From the NCBI RefSeq assembly GCF_009907385.1, contig NZ_JAAATR010000005.1:1-64000 (forward strand): a stretch of 64,000 bases of DNA, in the 5' to 3' direction. Source of the stretch: Atlantibacter hermannii (GTDB taxonomy: Bacteria > Pseudomonadota > Gammaproteobacteria > Enterobacterales > Enterobacteriaceae). The notes below the pieces were generated by a model, which was not told the origin of the DNA, did no database searches, and worked only from the letters and a program-made list of their open reading frames with translations. Positions 26,934 to 38,488 of the stretch are shown piece after piece (the stretch's first letter is position 1; each line of letters begins with the position of its first letter). Made by a program: the position numbers and the translations under genes.

Positions 26934-29540
26934 ATGGGTAAAGCTCTCGTTATCGTTGAGTCCCCGGCAAAAGCCAAAACGATTAACAAGTATCTCGGCA
27001 ATGACTACGTGGTGAAATCCAGCGTCGGTCATATCCGTGATTTGCCGACCAGCGGATCAACCCAGAAAAAGAGCGCTGACTCTGCCTCCACCAAAACGGC
27101 CAAAACCGGCAAAAAAGTCAAAAAGGATGAGCGCGGTGCGTTAGTCAACCGCATGGGCGTTGATCCGTGGCATGACTGGGAAGCACAATACGAAGTGCTG
27201 CCGGGCAAAGAGAAAGTTGTCTCTGAACTGAAATCGTTGGCTGAAAAAGCCGACCACATCTATCTCGCAACCGACCTTGACCGCGAAGGGGAAGCCATCG
27301 CATGGCACCTGCGGGAAGTGATCGGCGGCGACGACACCCGCTACAGCCGTGTGGTGTTTAACGAAATTACCAAAAATGCGATTCGTCAGGCGTTCGAAAA
27401 GCCGGGCGAACTGAATATCGACCGGGTAAACGCTCAACAGGCGCGCCGCTTTATGGACCGCGTGGTGGGCTATATGGTCTCTCCGCTGCTGTGGAAGAAG
27501 ATCGCCCGCGGCCTGTCTGCCGGACGCGTGCAGTCCGTTGCGGTCCGTCTGGTTGTCGAGCGCGAACGCGAAATCAAAGCCTTTGTGCCGGAAGAGTACT
27601 GGGAAGTGGACGCCGCGCTGACCACGCCGAAAGGCGATGCGTTGCAGGTTGAAGTCACTCACCAGAACGACAAACCGTTCCGCCCGGTAAACCGCGATCA
27701 AACCATGGCGGCGGTAAGCCTGCTGGAAAAAGCGCGTTATACCCTGCTGGAGCGTGAAGATAAGCCCACCAGCAGCAAACCGGGCGCGCCGTTTATTACG
27801 TCTACGTTGCAACAGGCGGCCAGCACGCGTCTCGGTTTTGGCGTCAAGAAAACCATGATGATGGCCCAGCGGTTGTACGAAGCGGGCTATATCACCTATA
27901 TGCGTACTGACTCCACCAACCTGAGCCAGGACGCGGTGAGCATGGTGCGCGACTATATTAAAGACCAGTTCGGCAAAAAATATCTGCCGGAGTCGGCCAA
28001 TCAGTACGCCAGCAAAGACAACTCGCAGGAAGCGCACGAAGCCATTCGTCCATCCGATGTGAATGTGGTGGCGGACGTGCTGAAGGATATGGAAAGCGAT
28101 GCGCAGAAGCTGTATCAGCTGATTTGGCGTCAGTTTGTCGCCTGTCAGATGACGCCGGCGCAATACGACTCCACCACGCTGACCGTGGAAGCAGGCGATT
28201 TCCGCCTCAAAGCGCGTGGTCGCACGCTGCGGTTCGATGGCTGGACCAAAGTGATGCCTGCGCTGCGTAAAGGTGATGAAGACCGCACGCTGCCAGCCGT
28301 TGAGCCAGGCGACGTATTGTCCCTGGTTGAACTGACCCCGGCCCAGCACTTCACCAAGCCGCCTGCGCGGTTTAGCGAAGCGTCCCTGGTAAAAGAGCTG
28401 GAAAAACGCGGTATTGGCCGTCCGTCTACCTACGCCTCGATCATCTCCACCATTCAGGATCGCGGTTACGTGCGAGTGGAAAACCGCCGTTTCTACGCCG
28501 AGAAAATGGGCGAGATCGTTACCGACCGTCTGGAAGAGAACTTCCGCGAGCTGATGAACTACGACTTTACCGCCCAGATGGAAAGCAGCCTCGACCAGGT
28601 GGCAAACCATCAGGCGGAGTGGAAAGCGGTACTCGACGACTTCTTTGGTGATTTTACCCGCCAGTTGGATACGGCGGAGAAAGATCCGGAAGAGGGCGGG
28701 ATGCGACCCAACCAGATGGTGTTAACCAGCATCGACTGCCCGACCTGCGGTCGTAAAATGGGGATTCGTACCGCCAGCACCGGGGTCTTCCTCGGCTGTT
28801 CCGGCTATGCGCTGTCGCCCAAAGAGCGCTGCAAAACCACCATCAATCTGGTGCCGGAAAACGAAGTGCTTAACGTGCTGGAAGGTGATGACGCCGAAAC
28901 CAACGCGCTGCGCGCCAAACGTCGTTGCCAGAAATGCGGCACCGCGATGGACAGCTACCTGATCGATCCGAAGCGTAAAATCCACGTCTGCGGCAACAAC
29001 CCGACCTGCGATGGCTACGAAATCGAAGAGGGTGAATTCCGCATCAAAGGCTATGACGGCCCGATTGTGGAGTGCGAGAAGTGCGGTTCGGAAATGCATC
29101 TGCGCATGGGGCGCTTCGGTAAGTACATGGCCTGTACCAACGACGACTGTAAAAACACCCGTAAGATTTTGCGTAACGGCGACGTTGCGCCGCCGAAGGA
29201 AGATCCGGTTCCGCTGCCGGAATTGCCGTGCGAGAAATCCGATGCGTACTTCGTGCTGCGCGACGGTGCGGCTGGGGTGTTCCTGGCGGCCAATACCTTC
29301 CCCAAATCGCGTGAAACCCGTGCGCCGTTAGTGGAAGAGCTGTACCGCTTCCGCGATCGCCTGCCTGAAAAACTGCGTTATCTGGCGGATGCCCCACAGA
29401 AAGATCCTGAGGGCAACCCGGCGGTGGTGAAATTTAGCCGTAAGACCAAACAGCAGTACGTCTCTTCTGAGAAAGCGGGCAAAGCCACCGGCTGGTCTGC
29501 GTTTTACGTCGACGGCAAGTGGGTCGAAGGCAGCAAGTAA
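26934..29540 (+). CDS. topA: DNA topoisomerase I
   Basis: A type IA topoisomerase that relaxes negatively supercoiled DNA. It is 868 residues (E. coli 865; three extra residues in the Lys-rich loop near 60). The Toprim domain has [14 protein letters not shown] (about 110), and the catalytic Tyr is in [13 protein letters not shown] (about 322). Three C-terminal four-cysteine zinc ribbons (CPTCGRK...C, CQKCGTA...C, CEKCGSE...C) are followed by the DNA-binding tail. ATG 26934 has AAAGGTG three bases before it and matches [16 protein letters not shown]. Confidence 0.98.
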   Translation: MGKALVIVESPAKAKTINKYLGNDYVVKSSVGHIRDLPTSGSTQKKSADSASTKTAKTGKKVKKDERGALVNRMGVDPWHDWEAQYEVLPGKEKVVSELKSLAEKADHIYLATDLDREGEAIAWHLREVIGGDDTRYSRVVFNEITKNAIRQAFEKPGELNIDRVNAQQARRFMDRVVGYMVSPLLWKKIARGLSAGRVQSVAVRLVVEREREIKAFVPEEYWEVDAALTTPKGDALQVEVTHQNDKPFRPVNRDQTMAAVSLLEKARYTLLEREDKPTSSKPGAPFITSTLQQAASTRLGFGVKKTMMMAQRLYEAGYITYMRTDSTNLSQDAVSMVRDYIKDQFGKKYLPESANQYASKDNSQEAHEAIRPSDVNVVADVLKDMESDAQKLYQLIWRQFVACQMTPAQYDSTTLTVEAGDFRLKARGRTLRFDGWTKVMPALRKGDEDRTLPAVEPGDVLSLVELTPAQHFTKPPARFSEASLVKELEKRGIGRPSTYASIISTIQDRGYVRVENRRFYAEKMGEIVTDRLEENFRELMNYDFTAQMESSLDQVANHQAEWKAVLDDFFGDFTRQLDTAEKDPEEGGMRPNQMVLTSIDCPTCGRKMGIRTASTGVFLGCSGYALSPKERCKTTINLVPENEVLNVLEGDDAETNALRAKRRCQKCGTAMDSYLIDPKRKIHVCGNNPTCDGYEIEEGEFRIKGYDGPIVECEKCGSEMHLRMGRFGKYMACTNDDCKNTRKILRNGDVAPPKEDPVPLPELPCEKSDAYFVLRDGAAGVFLAANTFPKSRETRAPLVEELYRFRDRLPEKLRYLADAPQKDPEGNPAVVKFSRKTKQQYVSSEKAGKATGWSAFYVDGKWVEGSK

Positions 29541-29560
29541 CCTGCTGTAAATGAAACTAA

Positions 29561-29589
29561 AAAAGGGCCGAAGAAATCCGGCCCTTTTT
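29561..29589 (+). terminator. Terminator of topA
   Basis: GGGCCG (29565-29570) pairs with CGGCCC (29579-29584), followed by five T. Confidence 0.85.
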
Positions 29590-29691
29590 GTTTATTACGG
29601 CATTATTATTTATTTTCTCTATCTATACACAGAAGCTATAAATGATATAGTGGTTATAGTTAACCTCTTTTTTAGACTGATTCGGTCTTAA

Positions 29692-30705
<1,014 letters not shown>

Positions 30706-30739
30706 TTGCCCGGCAACGCGCCCGCTGTAAAATAAACGG

Positions 30740-30770
30740 ACAAAGCCCGCGTATTCGTCGTGGGCTTTGT
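30740..30770 (+). terminator. Probable terminator after cysB
   Basis: ACAAAGCCC (30740-30748) pairs with GGGCTTTGT (30762-30770). No long T-run follows, so efficiency is uncertain. Confidence 0.5.
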
Positions 30771-30980
30771 GTCTCTGGAGAACGACAAAAATAGAAAACG
30801 ATTATCCTGTCCGCAAATAATGCCTTTCGATAATTTATTTGATGTCAAAAGATTAATTATTCACATTGCCGCAATGCGTAAATCCACTGGATTTTTTAGT
30901 CCTTTTTAATTAGGATTTGTCTCATCAATTGATTAATCTTGACTATTGTTTGGTGAGTAATGATAAGCAATGTCGATGGT

Positions 30981-31121
30981 ATGAGGATGCCGATGCCTTC
31001 AGAGAGTCATCAACCGCAGCGGGATGCGGGCGTTAAACGTAAAGCCTGGCTGGCGGTATTCGCGCTTTCTGCCCTGTTCTGGATCGTTGTGGGCGTGATC
31101 GCCTGGTCTGTCTGGGGCTGA
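30981..31121 (+). CDS. ymiA: Small membrane protein YmiA
   Basis: A 46-residue protein: a charged N-terminus (RDAGVKRKAW) followed by one membrane helix (LAVFALSALFWIVVGVIAW, about 25-43). Length and the KRKAWLAVF core match E. coli YmiA. The function is unknown. The next gene starts two bases after its stop (TGAGATG), suggesting coupled translation. Confidence 0.8.
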   Translation: MRMPMPSESHQPQRDAGVKRKAWLAVFALSALFWIVVGVIAWSVWG

Positions 31122-31122
31122 G

Positions 31123-31287
31123 ATGGTATCCGGAGAGCAAGGGGCAGCGGGCGCGGCTAACCCGCCCGATAGTGAACAGGGGAAGGAAAAGCCACCTGTT
31201 GTTCCCGCTTCCTGGGATCTCACCAAAGAACAACGGGCATTTATAGAATCATTTTCGCAAGACGAAAAGCCTGATAATAACGAGTAA
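31123..31287 (+). CDS. yciX: Small hydrophilic protein, probably YciX
   Basis: 54 residues, rich in Gly, Pro and Glu in the first half, then SWDLTKEQRAFIESFSQDEKPDNNE. It begins two bases after the ymiA stop. E. coli carries a gene called yciX of about this size in this position, so the symbol is given by location; I did not match it residue by residue. No domain is recognised. Confidence 0.55.
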   Translation: MVSGEQGAAGAANPPDSEQGKEKPPVVPASWDLTKEQRAFIESFSQDEKPDNNE

Positions 31288-31392
31288 GTTTTTGGCAAAT
31301 CTCTATGCCAAAGCGCATTATTTCCCTTTCCCACAGCATGGGTGTCGGGCATACCGACGATTGATATTTAGTTATCCTTCTGGTGGAAAACC

Positions 31393-31491
31393 ATGAGTGA
31401 ACGCGCGCAGTATAAATACTGGTCCTGGGTAGCCGCCTTCGGCGTTTCTTTGCTGTTCTGGACACAATGCCTGCTGTTTCTGATCAAATAA
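31393..31491 (+). CDS. ymiC: Very small membrane protein YmiC
   Basis: 32 residues: MSERAQYKYWSW, then one hydrophobic helix ending in LFLIK. The gene has a GGTGG ribosome-binding site six bases upstream. Size, position (between cysB and acnA) and the QYKYWSW start agree with the small-protein gene ymiC of E. coli. A terminator follows. Function unknown. Confidence 0.65.
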   Translation: MSERAQYKYWSWVAAFGVSLLFWTQCLLFLIK

Positions 31492-31500
31492 TCCTTCAAG

Positions 31501-31525
31501 CGCCCGAAAGTTCGGGCGTTTTGCT
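31501..31525 (+). terminator. Terminator after ymiC
   Basis: CGCCCGAA-AG-TTCGGGCG followed by TTTTGCTTT isolates the small-gene cluster from acnA. Confidence 0.8.
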
Positions 31526-31613
31526 TTGGTCGTTTCCCCCCTGACGCACACCCATTTGTCAATTTGGGTTGTTATCAAAACGTTACGACATGTATGTGTT
31601 ATCTTTAATACAA

Positions 31614-31633
31614 ACCCTGATTATCGTCAGGGT
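31614..31633 (+). promoter_or_regulatory. Hairpin in the acnA leader
   Basis: ACCCTGA-TTATCG-TCAGGGT forms a perfect seven-base stem 30 bases before the acnA start, in the untranslated leader. No T-run follows. It may affect mRNA stability or be a protein-binding site. Confidence 0.45.
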
Positions 31634-31662
31634 ATCGCATCTCAGCTATTAAGGAGGAGCAT

Positions 31663-34338
31663 ATGTCGTCGACACTACGCGAAGCCAGTAAGGATACGCT
31701 GCAGGCACTCGATAAAACTTACCACTATTACAGTCTGCCGCTGGCTTCCAGGGAACTTGGGGATATTTCGCGCTTGCCCAAGTCGTTAAAAGTGCTGCTG
31801 GAGAATCTGTTACGCTGGCAGGACGAAGATTCCGTTACCCATGAAGATATCGTGGCGCTGGCCGGCTGGCTGGAAAAAGCCCATGCCGACCGGGAAATCG
31901 CCTATCGCCCGGCGCGCGTGCTGATGCAGGATTTCACCGGCGTACCCGCCGTGGTGGATCTTGCCGCAATGCGTGAAGCGGTAAAACGCCTGGGGGGCGA
32001 CGTCTCGAAGGTCAATCCGCTTTCACCGGTGGACCTGGTGATCGACCATTCGGTGACAGTAGACCATTTTGGCGATGACGACGCATTTGAAGAGAACGTG
32101 CGTCTTGAAATGGAGCGCAACCACGAGCGCTATGTGTTTCTGCGCTGGGGGCAGCAGGCGTTCAGCCGCTTCAGCGTGGTGCCGCCGGGCACCGGTATTT
32201 GCCACCAGGTGAACCTGGAGTATCTCGGTAAAGCGGTGTGGAGCGAACTTCAGGACGGAGAAATGGTCGCCTATCCGGATACCCTGGTGGGCACCGACTC
32301 CCATACCACGATGATTAACGGCCTCGGTGTACTGGGCTGGGGCGTGGGCGGTATAGAGGCGGAAGCGGCCATGCTCGGCCAGCCGGTCTCCATGCTGATC
32401 CCTGACGTCGTGGGGTTTAAACTCACCGGAAAATTACAGGAAGGCATCACCGCCACTGACCTGGTGCTGACGGTGACCCAAATGCTGCGTAAACACGGCG
32501 TCGTCGGGAAATTTGTTGAATTCTACGGCGACGGCCTGGACGATTTGCCGCTGGCGGACCGCGCGACCATCGCCAACATGGCGCCGGAATATGGCGCGAC
32601 CTGCGGGTTTTTCCCGATTGACGGCGTAACGCTGGACTATATGCGCCTCAGCGGACGTAGCGAAGAGCAGGTAGCGCTGGTGGAAACCTATGCCAAAGCG
32701 CAGGGCATGTGGCGCAATACCGGTGATGAGCCGGTGTTCACCAGCACGCTGGCGCTGGATATGGCGGAAGTGCAGGCGAGCCTCGCCGGGCCGAAACGCC
32801 CGCAGGATCGCGTGGCGCTGAAAGACGTGCCCGCCGCATTTGCCGCCAGCAATGAGCTGGAAGTCAACCACAGCCAGAAAGATCGCGAGCCGGTGGATTA
32901 TGTGATGAACGGGCAGCAGTATCAGTTGCCTGACGGCGCAGTCGTGATTTCCGCGATCACCTCCTGTACCAACACCTCCAACCCCAGCGTGCTGATGGCC
33001 GCTGGTCTGCTGGCGAAAAAAGCGGTCACGCTGGGACTTAAACGCCAGCCGTGGGTGAAAGCCTCGCTGGCACCGGGGTCGAAAGTGGTGTCTGACTATC
33101 TGGCCCAGGCGAAGCTGACGCCTTACCTCGACGAACTCGGCTTTAACCTTGTGGGCTACGGATGCACCACCTGTATTGGTAACTCCGGGCCGCTGCCGGA
33201 TCCTATTGAACAGGCGATCAAAAAAGGCGATTTAACCGTGGGGGCGGTGCTCTCCGGCAACCGTAACTTTGAAGGCCGCATCCATCCACTGGTTAAAACT
33301 AACTGGCTGGCTTCACCGCCGCTGGTGGTGGCCTATGCGCTGGCGGGCAATATGAACGTCAATCTGGCGACCGATCCGCTGGGCCATGACAAAAAGGGCG
33401 ACCCGGTCTATCTGAAAGATATCTGGCCGTCATCCCAGGAGATCGCCAGGGCGGTAGAGCAGGTTTCCACCGACATGTTCCGCAAAGAGTATGCCGAAGT
33501 GTTCGAAGGCACCGACGAGTGGAAAGCCATTGAGGTTGAACGCTCCGATACCTACGGCTGGCAGGATGACTCGACCTATATCCGCCTGTCGCCGTTCTTC
33601 GACGAGATGCTGGCGGAGCCGAAACCCGTAGAAGATATCCACCAGGCGCGCATTCTGGCGATGCTGGGCGATTCGGTCACCACCGACCATATCTCCCCGG
33701 CGGGCAGCATTAAGCCGGATAGCCCGGCAGGGCGTTATCTGCAAAGCCACGGGGTGGAGCGGGGCGATTTCAACTCTTACGGCTCCCGTCGTGGTAACCA
33801 CGAAGTGATGATGCGCGGCACCTTTGCCAATATCCGCATCCGCAACGAAATGGTGCCGGGCGTGGAAGGCGGGATGACCCGCTTATTGCCGGGGGATGAA
33901 GTCATGTCGATTTACGACGCGGCGATGGCCTATCAGGCCAAATCCACGCCGCTGGCGGTAATTGCCGGGAAAGAGTACGGGTCCGGCTCCAGCCGCGACT
34001 GGGCGGCGAAAGGTCCACGTCTGTTGGGCGTCCGGGTAGTTATCGCCGAATCTTTTGAACGTATCCACCGTTCAAACCTGATCGGCATGGGCATCCTGCC
34101 GCTGGAATTCCCGCAGGGCGTGACGCGTAAGACGCTGAATCTGACCGGGGAAGAGCAGATTGACATCAGCGGACTGCAATCGCTGACGCCGGGCGCGACG
34201 GTGCCGGTCACGTTTACCCGTGCCGACGGCAGTAAAGAAGTGGTGGATTGCCGTTGCCGCATCGATACCGGTAACGAGCTCACCTATTACCAGAACGACG
34301 GCATCCTGCACTTTGTGATACGCAACATGCTGACCTAA
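31663..34338 (+). CDS. acnA: Aconitate hydratase A
   Basis: The stress and stationary-phase aconitase of the TCA cycle (citrate to isocitrate) with a [4Fe-4S] cluster; the apo-form binds mRNA in E. coli. It is 891 residues, the usual length. The cluster cysteines lie in [10 protein letters not shown] and [14 protein letters not shown]. The substrate-binding SRDWAAKG motif is in the C-terminal swivel domain. AAGGAGGAG eight bases before ATG 31663 is an almost perfect ribosome-binding site. Confidence 0.98.
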   Translation: MSSTLREASKDTLQALDKTYHYYSLPLASRELGDISRLPKSLKVLLENLLRWQDEDSVTHEDIVALAGWLEKAHADREIAYRPARVLMQDFTGVPAVVDLAAMREAVKRLGGDVSKVNPLSPVDLVIDHSVTVDHFGDDDAFEENVRLEMERNHERYVFLRWGQQAFSRFSVVPPGTGICHQVNLEYLGKAVWSELQDGEMVAYPDTLVGTDSHTTMINGLGVLGWGVGGIEAEAAMLGQPVSMLIPDVVGFKLTGKLQEGITATDLVLTVTQMLRKHGVVGKFVEFYGDGLDDLPLADRATIANMAPEYGATCGFFPIDGVTLDYMRLSGRSEEQVALVETYAKAQGMWRNTGDEPVFTSTLALDMAEVQASLAGPKRPQDRVALKDVPAAFAASNELEVNHSQKDREPVDYVMNGQQYQLPDGAVVISAITSCTNTSNPSVLMAAGLLAKKAVTLGLKRQPWVKASLAPGSKVVSDYLAQAKLTPYLDELGFNLVGYGCTTCIGNSGPLPDPIEQAIKKGDLTVGAVLSGNRNFEGRIHPLVKTNWLASPPLVVAYALAGNMNVNLATDPLGHDKKGDPVYLKDIWPSSQEIARAVEQVSTDMFRKEYAEVFEGTDEWKAIEVERSDTYGWQDDSTYIRLSPFFDEMLAEPKPVEDIHQARILAMLGDSVTTDHISPAGSIKPDSPAGRYLQSHGVERGDFNSYGSRRGNHEVMMRGTFANIRIRNEMVPGVEGGMTRLLPGDEVMSIYDAAMAYQAKSTPLAVIAGKEYGSGSSRDWAAKGPRLLGVRVVIAESFERIHRSNLIGMGILPLEFPQGVTRKTLNLTGEEQIDISGLQSLTPGATVPVTFTRADGSKEVVDCRCRIDTGNELTYYQNDGILHFVIRNMLT

Positions 34339-34341
34339 AAG

Positions 34342-34369
34342 CAAAAGGCCTGCAAACGCAGGCCTTTTT
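34342..34369. terminator. Bidirectional terminator between acnA and ribA
   Basis: AAAGGCCTGC-AAAC-GCAGGCCTTT with A-rich left and T-rich right flanks lies between convergent genes. Confidence 0.88.
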
Positions 34370-34384
34370 GATCGTGCTGACTAT

Positions 34385-34978
34385 TCAGTCGCGGGACAGC
34401 AGATGGCCCATTTTCGCGGCTTTGGTATCCAGGTAGTGTTCATTGTTCGGGTTGCGGCCCACTATCAGCGGCACGCGTTCCACGATGTTGATCCCCGCCT
34501 CGCTGAGAATTTCCACCTTACGCGGATTATTGGTCAGTAACCGTACCTCATTCACGCCCAACAGCTTGAACATATCGGCGCACAGGGTGAAATCACGTTC
34601 GTCAGCGGCAAAACCCAGCTGGTGGTTAGCTTCCACAGTATCGTAGCCCTGGTCCTGTAACGCATAGGCGCGGATTTTGTTCAGCAAACCAATATTGCGG
34701 CCTTCCTGACGGTGGTACATCAGGATCCCGCGGCCCTCTTCAGCAATGTGGGACAGCGCGGCTTCAAGCTGGAACCCGCAGTCGCAGCGCAGGCTGAACA
34801 GCGCATCGCCGGTTAAGCATTCGGAATGGACGCGTGCCAGTACCGGCGCGTCGCCAGTGATGTCGCCGAACACCAGTGCGACATGATCGTGACCGGTAGC
34901 CAGTTCTTCAAAGCCTACCATCAGGAAATCGCCCCAGGGGGTTGGCAGTTTGGCTTCCGCCACACGTTTAAGCTGCAT
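34385..34978 (-). CDS. ribA: GTP cyclohydrolase II
   Basis: First committed enzyme of riboflavin synthesis: it opens GTP to 2,5-diamino-6-ribosylamino-pyrimidinone phosphate with loss of formate. It is 197 residues. The zinc ligands are the three cysteines of [17 protein letters not shown] (about 54-70). RQEGRNIGL (about 91-99) and [10 protein letters not shown] are the conserved substrate-binding stretches. It is monocistronic and divergent from pgpB. Confidence 0.97.
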   Translation of the reverse strand: MQLKRVAEAKLPTPWGDFLMVGFEELATGHDHVALVFGDITGDAPVLARVHSECLTGDALFSLRCDCGFQLEAALSHIAEEGRGILMYHRQEGRNIGLLNKIRAYALQDQGYDTVEANHQLGFAADERDFTLCADMFKLLGVNEVRLLTNNPRKVEILSEAGINIVERVPLIVGRNPNNEHYLDTKAAKMGHLLSRD

Positions 34979-35181
34979 GTGATTCTCCGGATCGTTATAC
35001 GGCGTTTACACGCCAGCCACTATTTTGGCTTTCTGTTATTGGCGCTATTTTGCCACAATGCACTGCCGTTCGCCTACTGTGAGCCCGGTCACGCAAATGT
35101 TAAGCGCACAAAACTGACAGTAAATGGGTGAATGTTAAATTTTCGGTTATCCTTGTGTGACAATAAGATGAAGGAGAGGTC

Positions 35182-35943
35182 ATGCTGTCGATTGCTACGC
35201 GCACCACCTTTGGCGCGGGATTGTTACTGGTGATGCCGCTGCTGGTCTGGATCTCCGGCTGGCAATGGGAACCCACTGCGGACTCAATCTGGCTAAAGGG
35301 TATGTTCTGGATCACCGAAACCGTCACCCAGCCCTGGGGGATCATCACGCATGTGCTACTCTGCGGCTGGTTTTTGTGGTGTTTGCGTTATCGCCTGCGC
35401 GCTGCAGTGGTGCTGTTTCTGATTTTAGGCGCTGCCATTCTGGTTGGACAGGGCCTCAAATCCTGGATCAAGGATTCGGTACAGGAACCGCGGCCCTTTG
35501 TTATCTGGCTTGAAAAAACGCGCCACGTTCCGGTAGACGACTTCTACAATTTAAAGCGTAAAGAGCGCGGGCATCTGGTCAAAGAACAGTTGCAGAACGA
35601 GGCGAACATTCCAGGCTGGTTACGCAAACACTGGCAGAAAGAGACGGGGTTTGCGTTTCCTTCGGGTCATACCATGTTCGCCGCCAGCTGGGCGCTGCTG
35701 GGCGTGGGGCTGTTATGGCCGCGCCGGCGCACCATTACGCTGGCAGTGTTATTAGTCTGGGCCAGTGGCGTAATGGGCAGCCGGATGCTGTTGGGTATGC
35801 ACTGGCCGCGCGATTTGGTGGTCGCCACGCTGATATCCTGGCTGCTGGTTACGCTGGCTGTGTGGGTTGCTCAACGATTATGTGGGCCGTTCACGCCGCC
35901 GGTGGAAGAGAAAAAAGAGATTGCTGAACGTGAAAATGACTAG
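35182..35943 (+). CDS. pgpB: Phosphatidylglycerophosphatase B / undecaprenyl-pyrophosphate phosphatase
   Basis: A six-helix inner-membrane PAP2 phosphatase facing the periplasm; it dephosphorylates phosphatidylglycerophosphate and undecaprenyl pyrophosphate. All three PAP2 motifs are visible: KDSVQEPRP (about 97-105), PSGHT (about 161-165) and SRMLLGMHWPRD (about 200-211). It is 253 residues, the E. coli length. Confidence 0.97.
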   Translation: MLSIATRTTFGAGLLLVMPLLVWISGWQWEPTADSIWLKGMFWITETVTQPWGIITHVLLCGWFLWCLRYRLRAAVVLFLILGAAILVGQGLKSWIKDSVQEPRPFVIWLEKTRHVPVDDFYNLKRKERGHLVKEQLQNEANIPGWLRKHWQKETGFAFPSGHTMFAASWALLGVGLLWPRRRTITLAVLLVWASGVMGSRMLLGMHWPRDLVVATLISWLLVTLAVWVAQRLCGPFTPPVEEKKEIAEREND

Positions 35944-36050
35944 CGTTGCTTGAAAAGCATGCGCCAGACCCGCATTTATTCCTTTTGCAAGGGTGCATTC
36001 TCATTTCCCGATTAGCCAGAAAATGTTAATTTATAGCGTTACAAGAAAGA

Positions 36051-36076
36051 GTTGAACACGATTTATTCGCCCAAAC
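36051..36076 (+). promoter_or_regulatory. Possible heat-shock promoter of lapAB
   Basis: GTTGAA (36051-36056) and CCCAAA (36070-36075) are a loose match to the sigma-32 boxes CTTGAA and CCCCAT, 13 bases apart. lapAB belongs to the sigma-32 regulon in E. coli. The match is weak and a housekeeping promoter may also be present. Confidence 0.35.
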
Positions 36077-36094
36077 CACATAACGGGAAGTAAT

Positions 36095-36400
36095 GTGAAA
36101 TATTTACTCATTTTCTTACTGGTATTAGCGATATTTGTCATTTCCGTCACGCTGGGTGCGCAAAATGACCAGCAGGTAACCTTCAATTATCTGCTGGCTC
36201 AGGGTGAATATCGTATCTCTACACTGCTGGCCGTGCTTTTCGCGACGGGGTTTATCATTGGCTGGTTAATTTGCGGGCTGTTCTGGCTGCGCGTGCGCGT
36301 ACAGCTGGCGCGGGCTGAACGCAAAGTTAAGCGCCTGGAAAACCAGCTCTCTCCGTTGCCTGAAGCCACGCCGTCTGCCGCGCCTGCGGTAAAAGGCTGA
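36095..36400 (+). CDS. lapA: Lipopolysaccharide assembly protein LapA
   Basis: A 101-residue inner-membrane protein (formerly YciS) with two helices (about 3-21 and 43-66) and a basic coiled tail (LARAERKVKRLENQL). It acts with LapB in LPS assembly and in quality control of LpxC. The gene ends four bases before lapB, in one operon. Confidence 0.95.
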   Translation: MKYLLIFLLVLAIFVISVTLGAQNDQQVTFNYLLAQGEYRISTLLAVLFATGFIIGWLICGLFWLRVRVQLARAERKVKRLENQLSPLPEATPSAAPAVKG

Positions 36401-36404
36401 TTCG

Positions 36405-37574
36405 ATGCTGGAACTGTTATTTCTGTTGCTGCCTGTTGCCGCCGCCTATGGCTGGTATATGGGGCGCAGAAGTGCACAACAGGCGAAGGATCAGGAAACC
36501 AACCGCCTTTCCCGGGACTACGTCGCTGGGGTTAACTTTCTGTTGAGCAATCAGCAGGACAAGGCGGTCGATCTGTTCCTCGAGATGCTCAAAGAAGATA
36601 CCGGCACTGTTGAAGCGCATCTGACGCTCGGCAACCTTTTCCGTTCGCGCGGCGAGGTAGACCGGGCTATCCGTATTCACCAGACCCTGATGGAAAGCGC
36701 TTCGCTGACCTATGAACAGCGCTTGCTTGCGGTACAGCAACTGGGCCGCGACTACATGGCCGCCGGGCTGTATGACCGGGCGGAAGAGATGTTTGGCCAG
36801 TTGGTGGATGAAACTGACTTCCGCATCAGCGCGCTCTCGCAGCTTCTGCAAATTTATCAGGCGACCAGCGACTGGCAAAAAGCTATCGACGTGGCTGAGC
36901 GGCTGGTGAAGCTGGGCAAAGAGAATCATCGCGTAGAGATTGCCCACTTCTATTGCGAGCTGGCGCTGCAGTTGATGGCCAGTGACGAGATGGACAAAGC
37001 GCTCGGCCTGCTGAGAAAGGGCGCAGCCGCAGACAGCAGCAGCGCGCGCGTGTCTATCATGATGGGCCGCATTTATATTACTAAGCAGGACTATGCCAAA
37101 GCGATGGAATCCCTGCTTAAGGTGATTGAGCAGGACCGCGAACTGGTAGGGGAAACCCTGGAGATGTTGCAAACCTGCTACCAGCAGCTGGGCAAGCACG
37201 AAGAATGGGCAGAGTTTTTAAAACGCTGCGTTGAAGAGAATACCGGCGCGGTGGCGGAATTAATGCTTGCTGAGCTGATGGAGCAGCGTGAAGGCCCGGA
37301 TGCGGCGCAGATCTATATCACCCGTCAGTTACAGCGCCACCCGACGATGCGCGTATTCCATCGCCTGATGGATTATCACCTGAATGAAGCGGAAGAGGGC
37401 CGCGCCAGAGAGAGTCTGCTGGTGCTGCGCGATATGGTCGGCGAGCAGATGCGCACCAAGCCGCGCTACCGCTGTCAGAAATGCGGTTTTACCGCCTTTA
37501 CGCTCTACTGGCACTGTCCGTCGTGCCGGGCATGGTCCACGATTAAGCCGATTCGTGGTCTGGATGGACAATAA
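36405..37574 (+). CDS. lapB: Lipopolysaccharide assembly protein LapB
   Basis: Formerly YciM. An essential-type regulator that delivers LpxC to FtsH for degradation and thereby sets LPS output. It is 389 residues: an N-terminal membrane helix (about 2-20), about nine tetratricopeptide repeats facing the cytoplasm, and a C-terminal rubredoxin-like metal site with CQKCGF and CPSCRAW (about 358-376). Confidence 0.97.
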   Translation: MLELLFLLLPVAAAYGWYMGRRSAQQAKDQETNRLSRDYVAGVNFLLSNQQDKAVDLFLEMLKEDTGTVEAHLTLGNLFRSRGEVDRAIRIHQTLMESASLTYEQRLLAVQQLGRDYMAAGLYDRAEEMFGQLVDETDFRISALSQLLQIYQATSDWQKAIDVAERLVKLGKENHRVEIAHFYCELALQLMASDEMDKALGLLRKGAAADSSSARVSIMMGRIYITKQDYAKAMESLLKVIEQDRELVGETLEMLQTCYQQLGKHEEWAEFLKRCVEENTGAVAELMLAELMEQREGPDAAQIYITRQLQRHPTMRVFHRLMDYHLNEAEEGRARESLLVLRDMVGEQMRTKPRYRCQKCGFTAFTLYWHCPSCRAWSTIKPIRGLDGQ

Positions 37575-37657
37575 ATTTTTTAACCCATTATTTTAGTTAC
37601 AACATACTTTAAAGTTCAGGTATAGCTCAACGTGACGCCGTGCCACTATTCGTCAGG

Positions 37658-37684
37658 CAGGGCGCTAAGCGCCTGTAATTTTTC
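37658..37684 (+). terminator. Probable terminator after lapB
   Basis: The five-base stem GGCGC-TAA-GCGCC is followed by TGTAATTTTT. The tract is interrupted, so moderate strength is expected. Confidence 0.45.
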
Positions 37685-37756
37685 AGGCTCCGCAGGTAGA
37701 ATGCTTGCCGTTTATTGTTTCGCGCCTTATCGGTGCCCCTATCAGAAGGTCTGGTC

Positions 37757-38488
37757 ATGACGCTACTTGCCTCCACTTCCCGTTCTGCGACGGATTCACC
37801 GATTGTGGTTGCCCTGGATTACGATAACCGCGACAAAGCGCTGGCCTTTGTCGATCAGATCAATCCGCAGGATTGTCGGCTCAAAGTCGGCAAAGAGATG
37901 TTTACCCGCTTTGGACCGCAGTTGGTGCATGACCTCCAGAGCCGTGGGTTCGACGTGTTCCTCGATCTTAAATTTCATGACATTCCCAATACGGCCGCGA
38001 AAGCTGTGGCGGCAGCGGCAGATCTGGGCGTGTGGATGGTCAACGTTCACGCCAGCGGCGGGGCACGGATGATGCAGGCGGCGCGCGAGGCGCTGGTGCC
38101 GTTTGGCCAGGACGCGCCGTTGCTGATCGCCGTAACCGTGCTCACCAGCATGGAGGACAGCGATCTGGCAGATATCGGCATCACGCTTTCTCCCGCGGAA
38201 CATGCCGAGCGACTGGCGCGTCTGACGCAGCAGTGCGGACTCGACGGCGTGGTCTGCTCGGCGCAGGAGGCGGTGCGCTTCAAATCGGCGCTGGGTAAAG
38301 AATTCAAATTAGTGACGCCGGGCATTCGTCCTGAAGGCAGCGCGGCGGGCGATCAGCGCCGGATCATGACGCCTCAACTGGCGCAACAGGCGGGTGTGGA
38401 TTATATGGTCATCGGCCGCCCGGTGACTCAGTCGGAAAACCCATCGCAAACCCTGCGCGATATTCTGGCCAGCCTGCGGGAGGCGTAA
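37757..38488 (+). CDS. pyrF: Orotidine 5'-phosphate decarboxylase
   Basis: Last step of UMP synthesis: it decarboxylates OMP. It is 243 residues from ATG 37757, which has AGAAGG eight bases upstream and matches the E. coli N-terminus; a longer frame begins at 37715. The catalytic Lys-Asp pair lies in [12 protein letters not shown] (about 69-80), and the C-terminal phosphate-binding IGRPVT motif is present. The stop overlaps yciH (TAATG). Confidence 0.97.
   Translation: MTLLASTSRSATDSPIVVALDYDNRDKALAFVDQINPQDCRLKVGKEMFTRFGPQLVHDLQSRGFDVFLDLKFHDIPNTAAKAVAAAADLGVWMVNVHASGGARMMQAAREALVPFGQDAPLLIAVTVLTSMEDSDLADIGITLSPAEHAERLARLTQQCGLDGVVCSAQEAVRFKSALGKEFKLVTPGIRPEGSAAGDQRRIMTPQLAQQAGVDYMVIGRPVTQSENPSQTLRDILASLREA

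Noticed and set aside
27141-28610. 489-codon open frame antisense to topA
   Set aside because: It mirrors topA codon bias, has no family resemblance and no ribosome-binding site. Long antisense frames are common opposite GC-rich genes.
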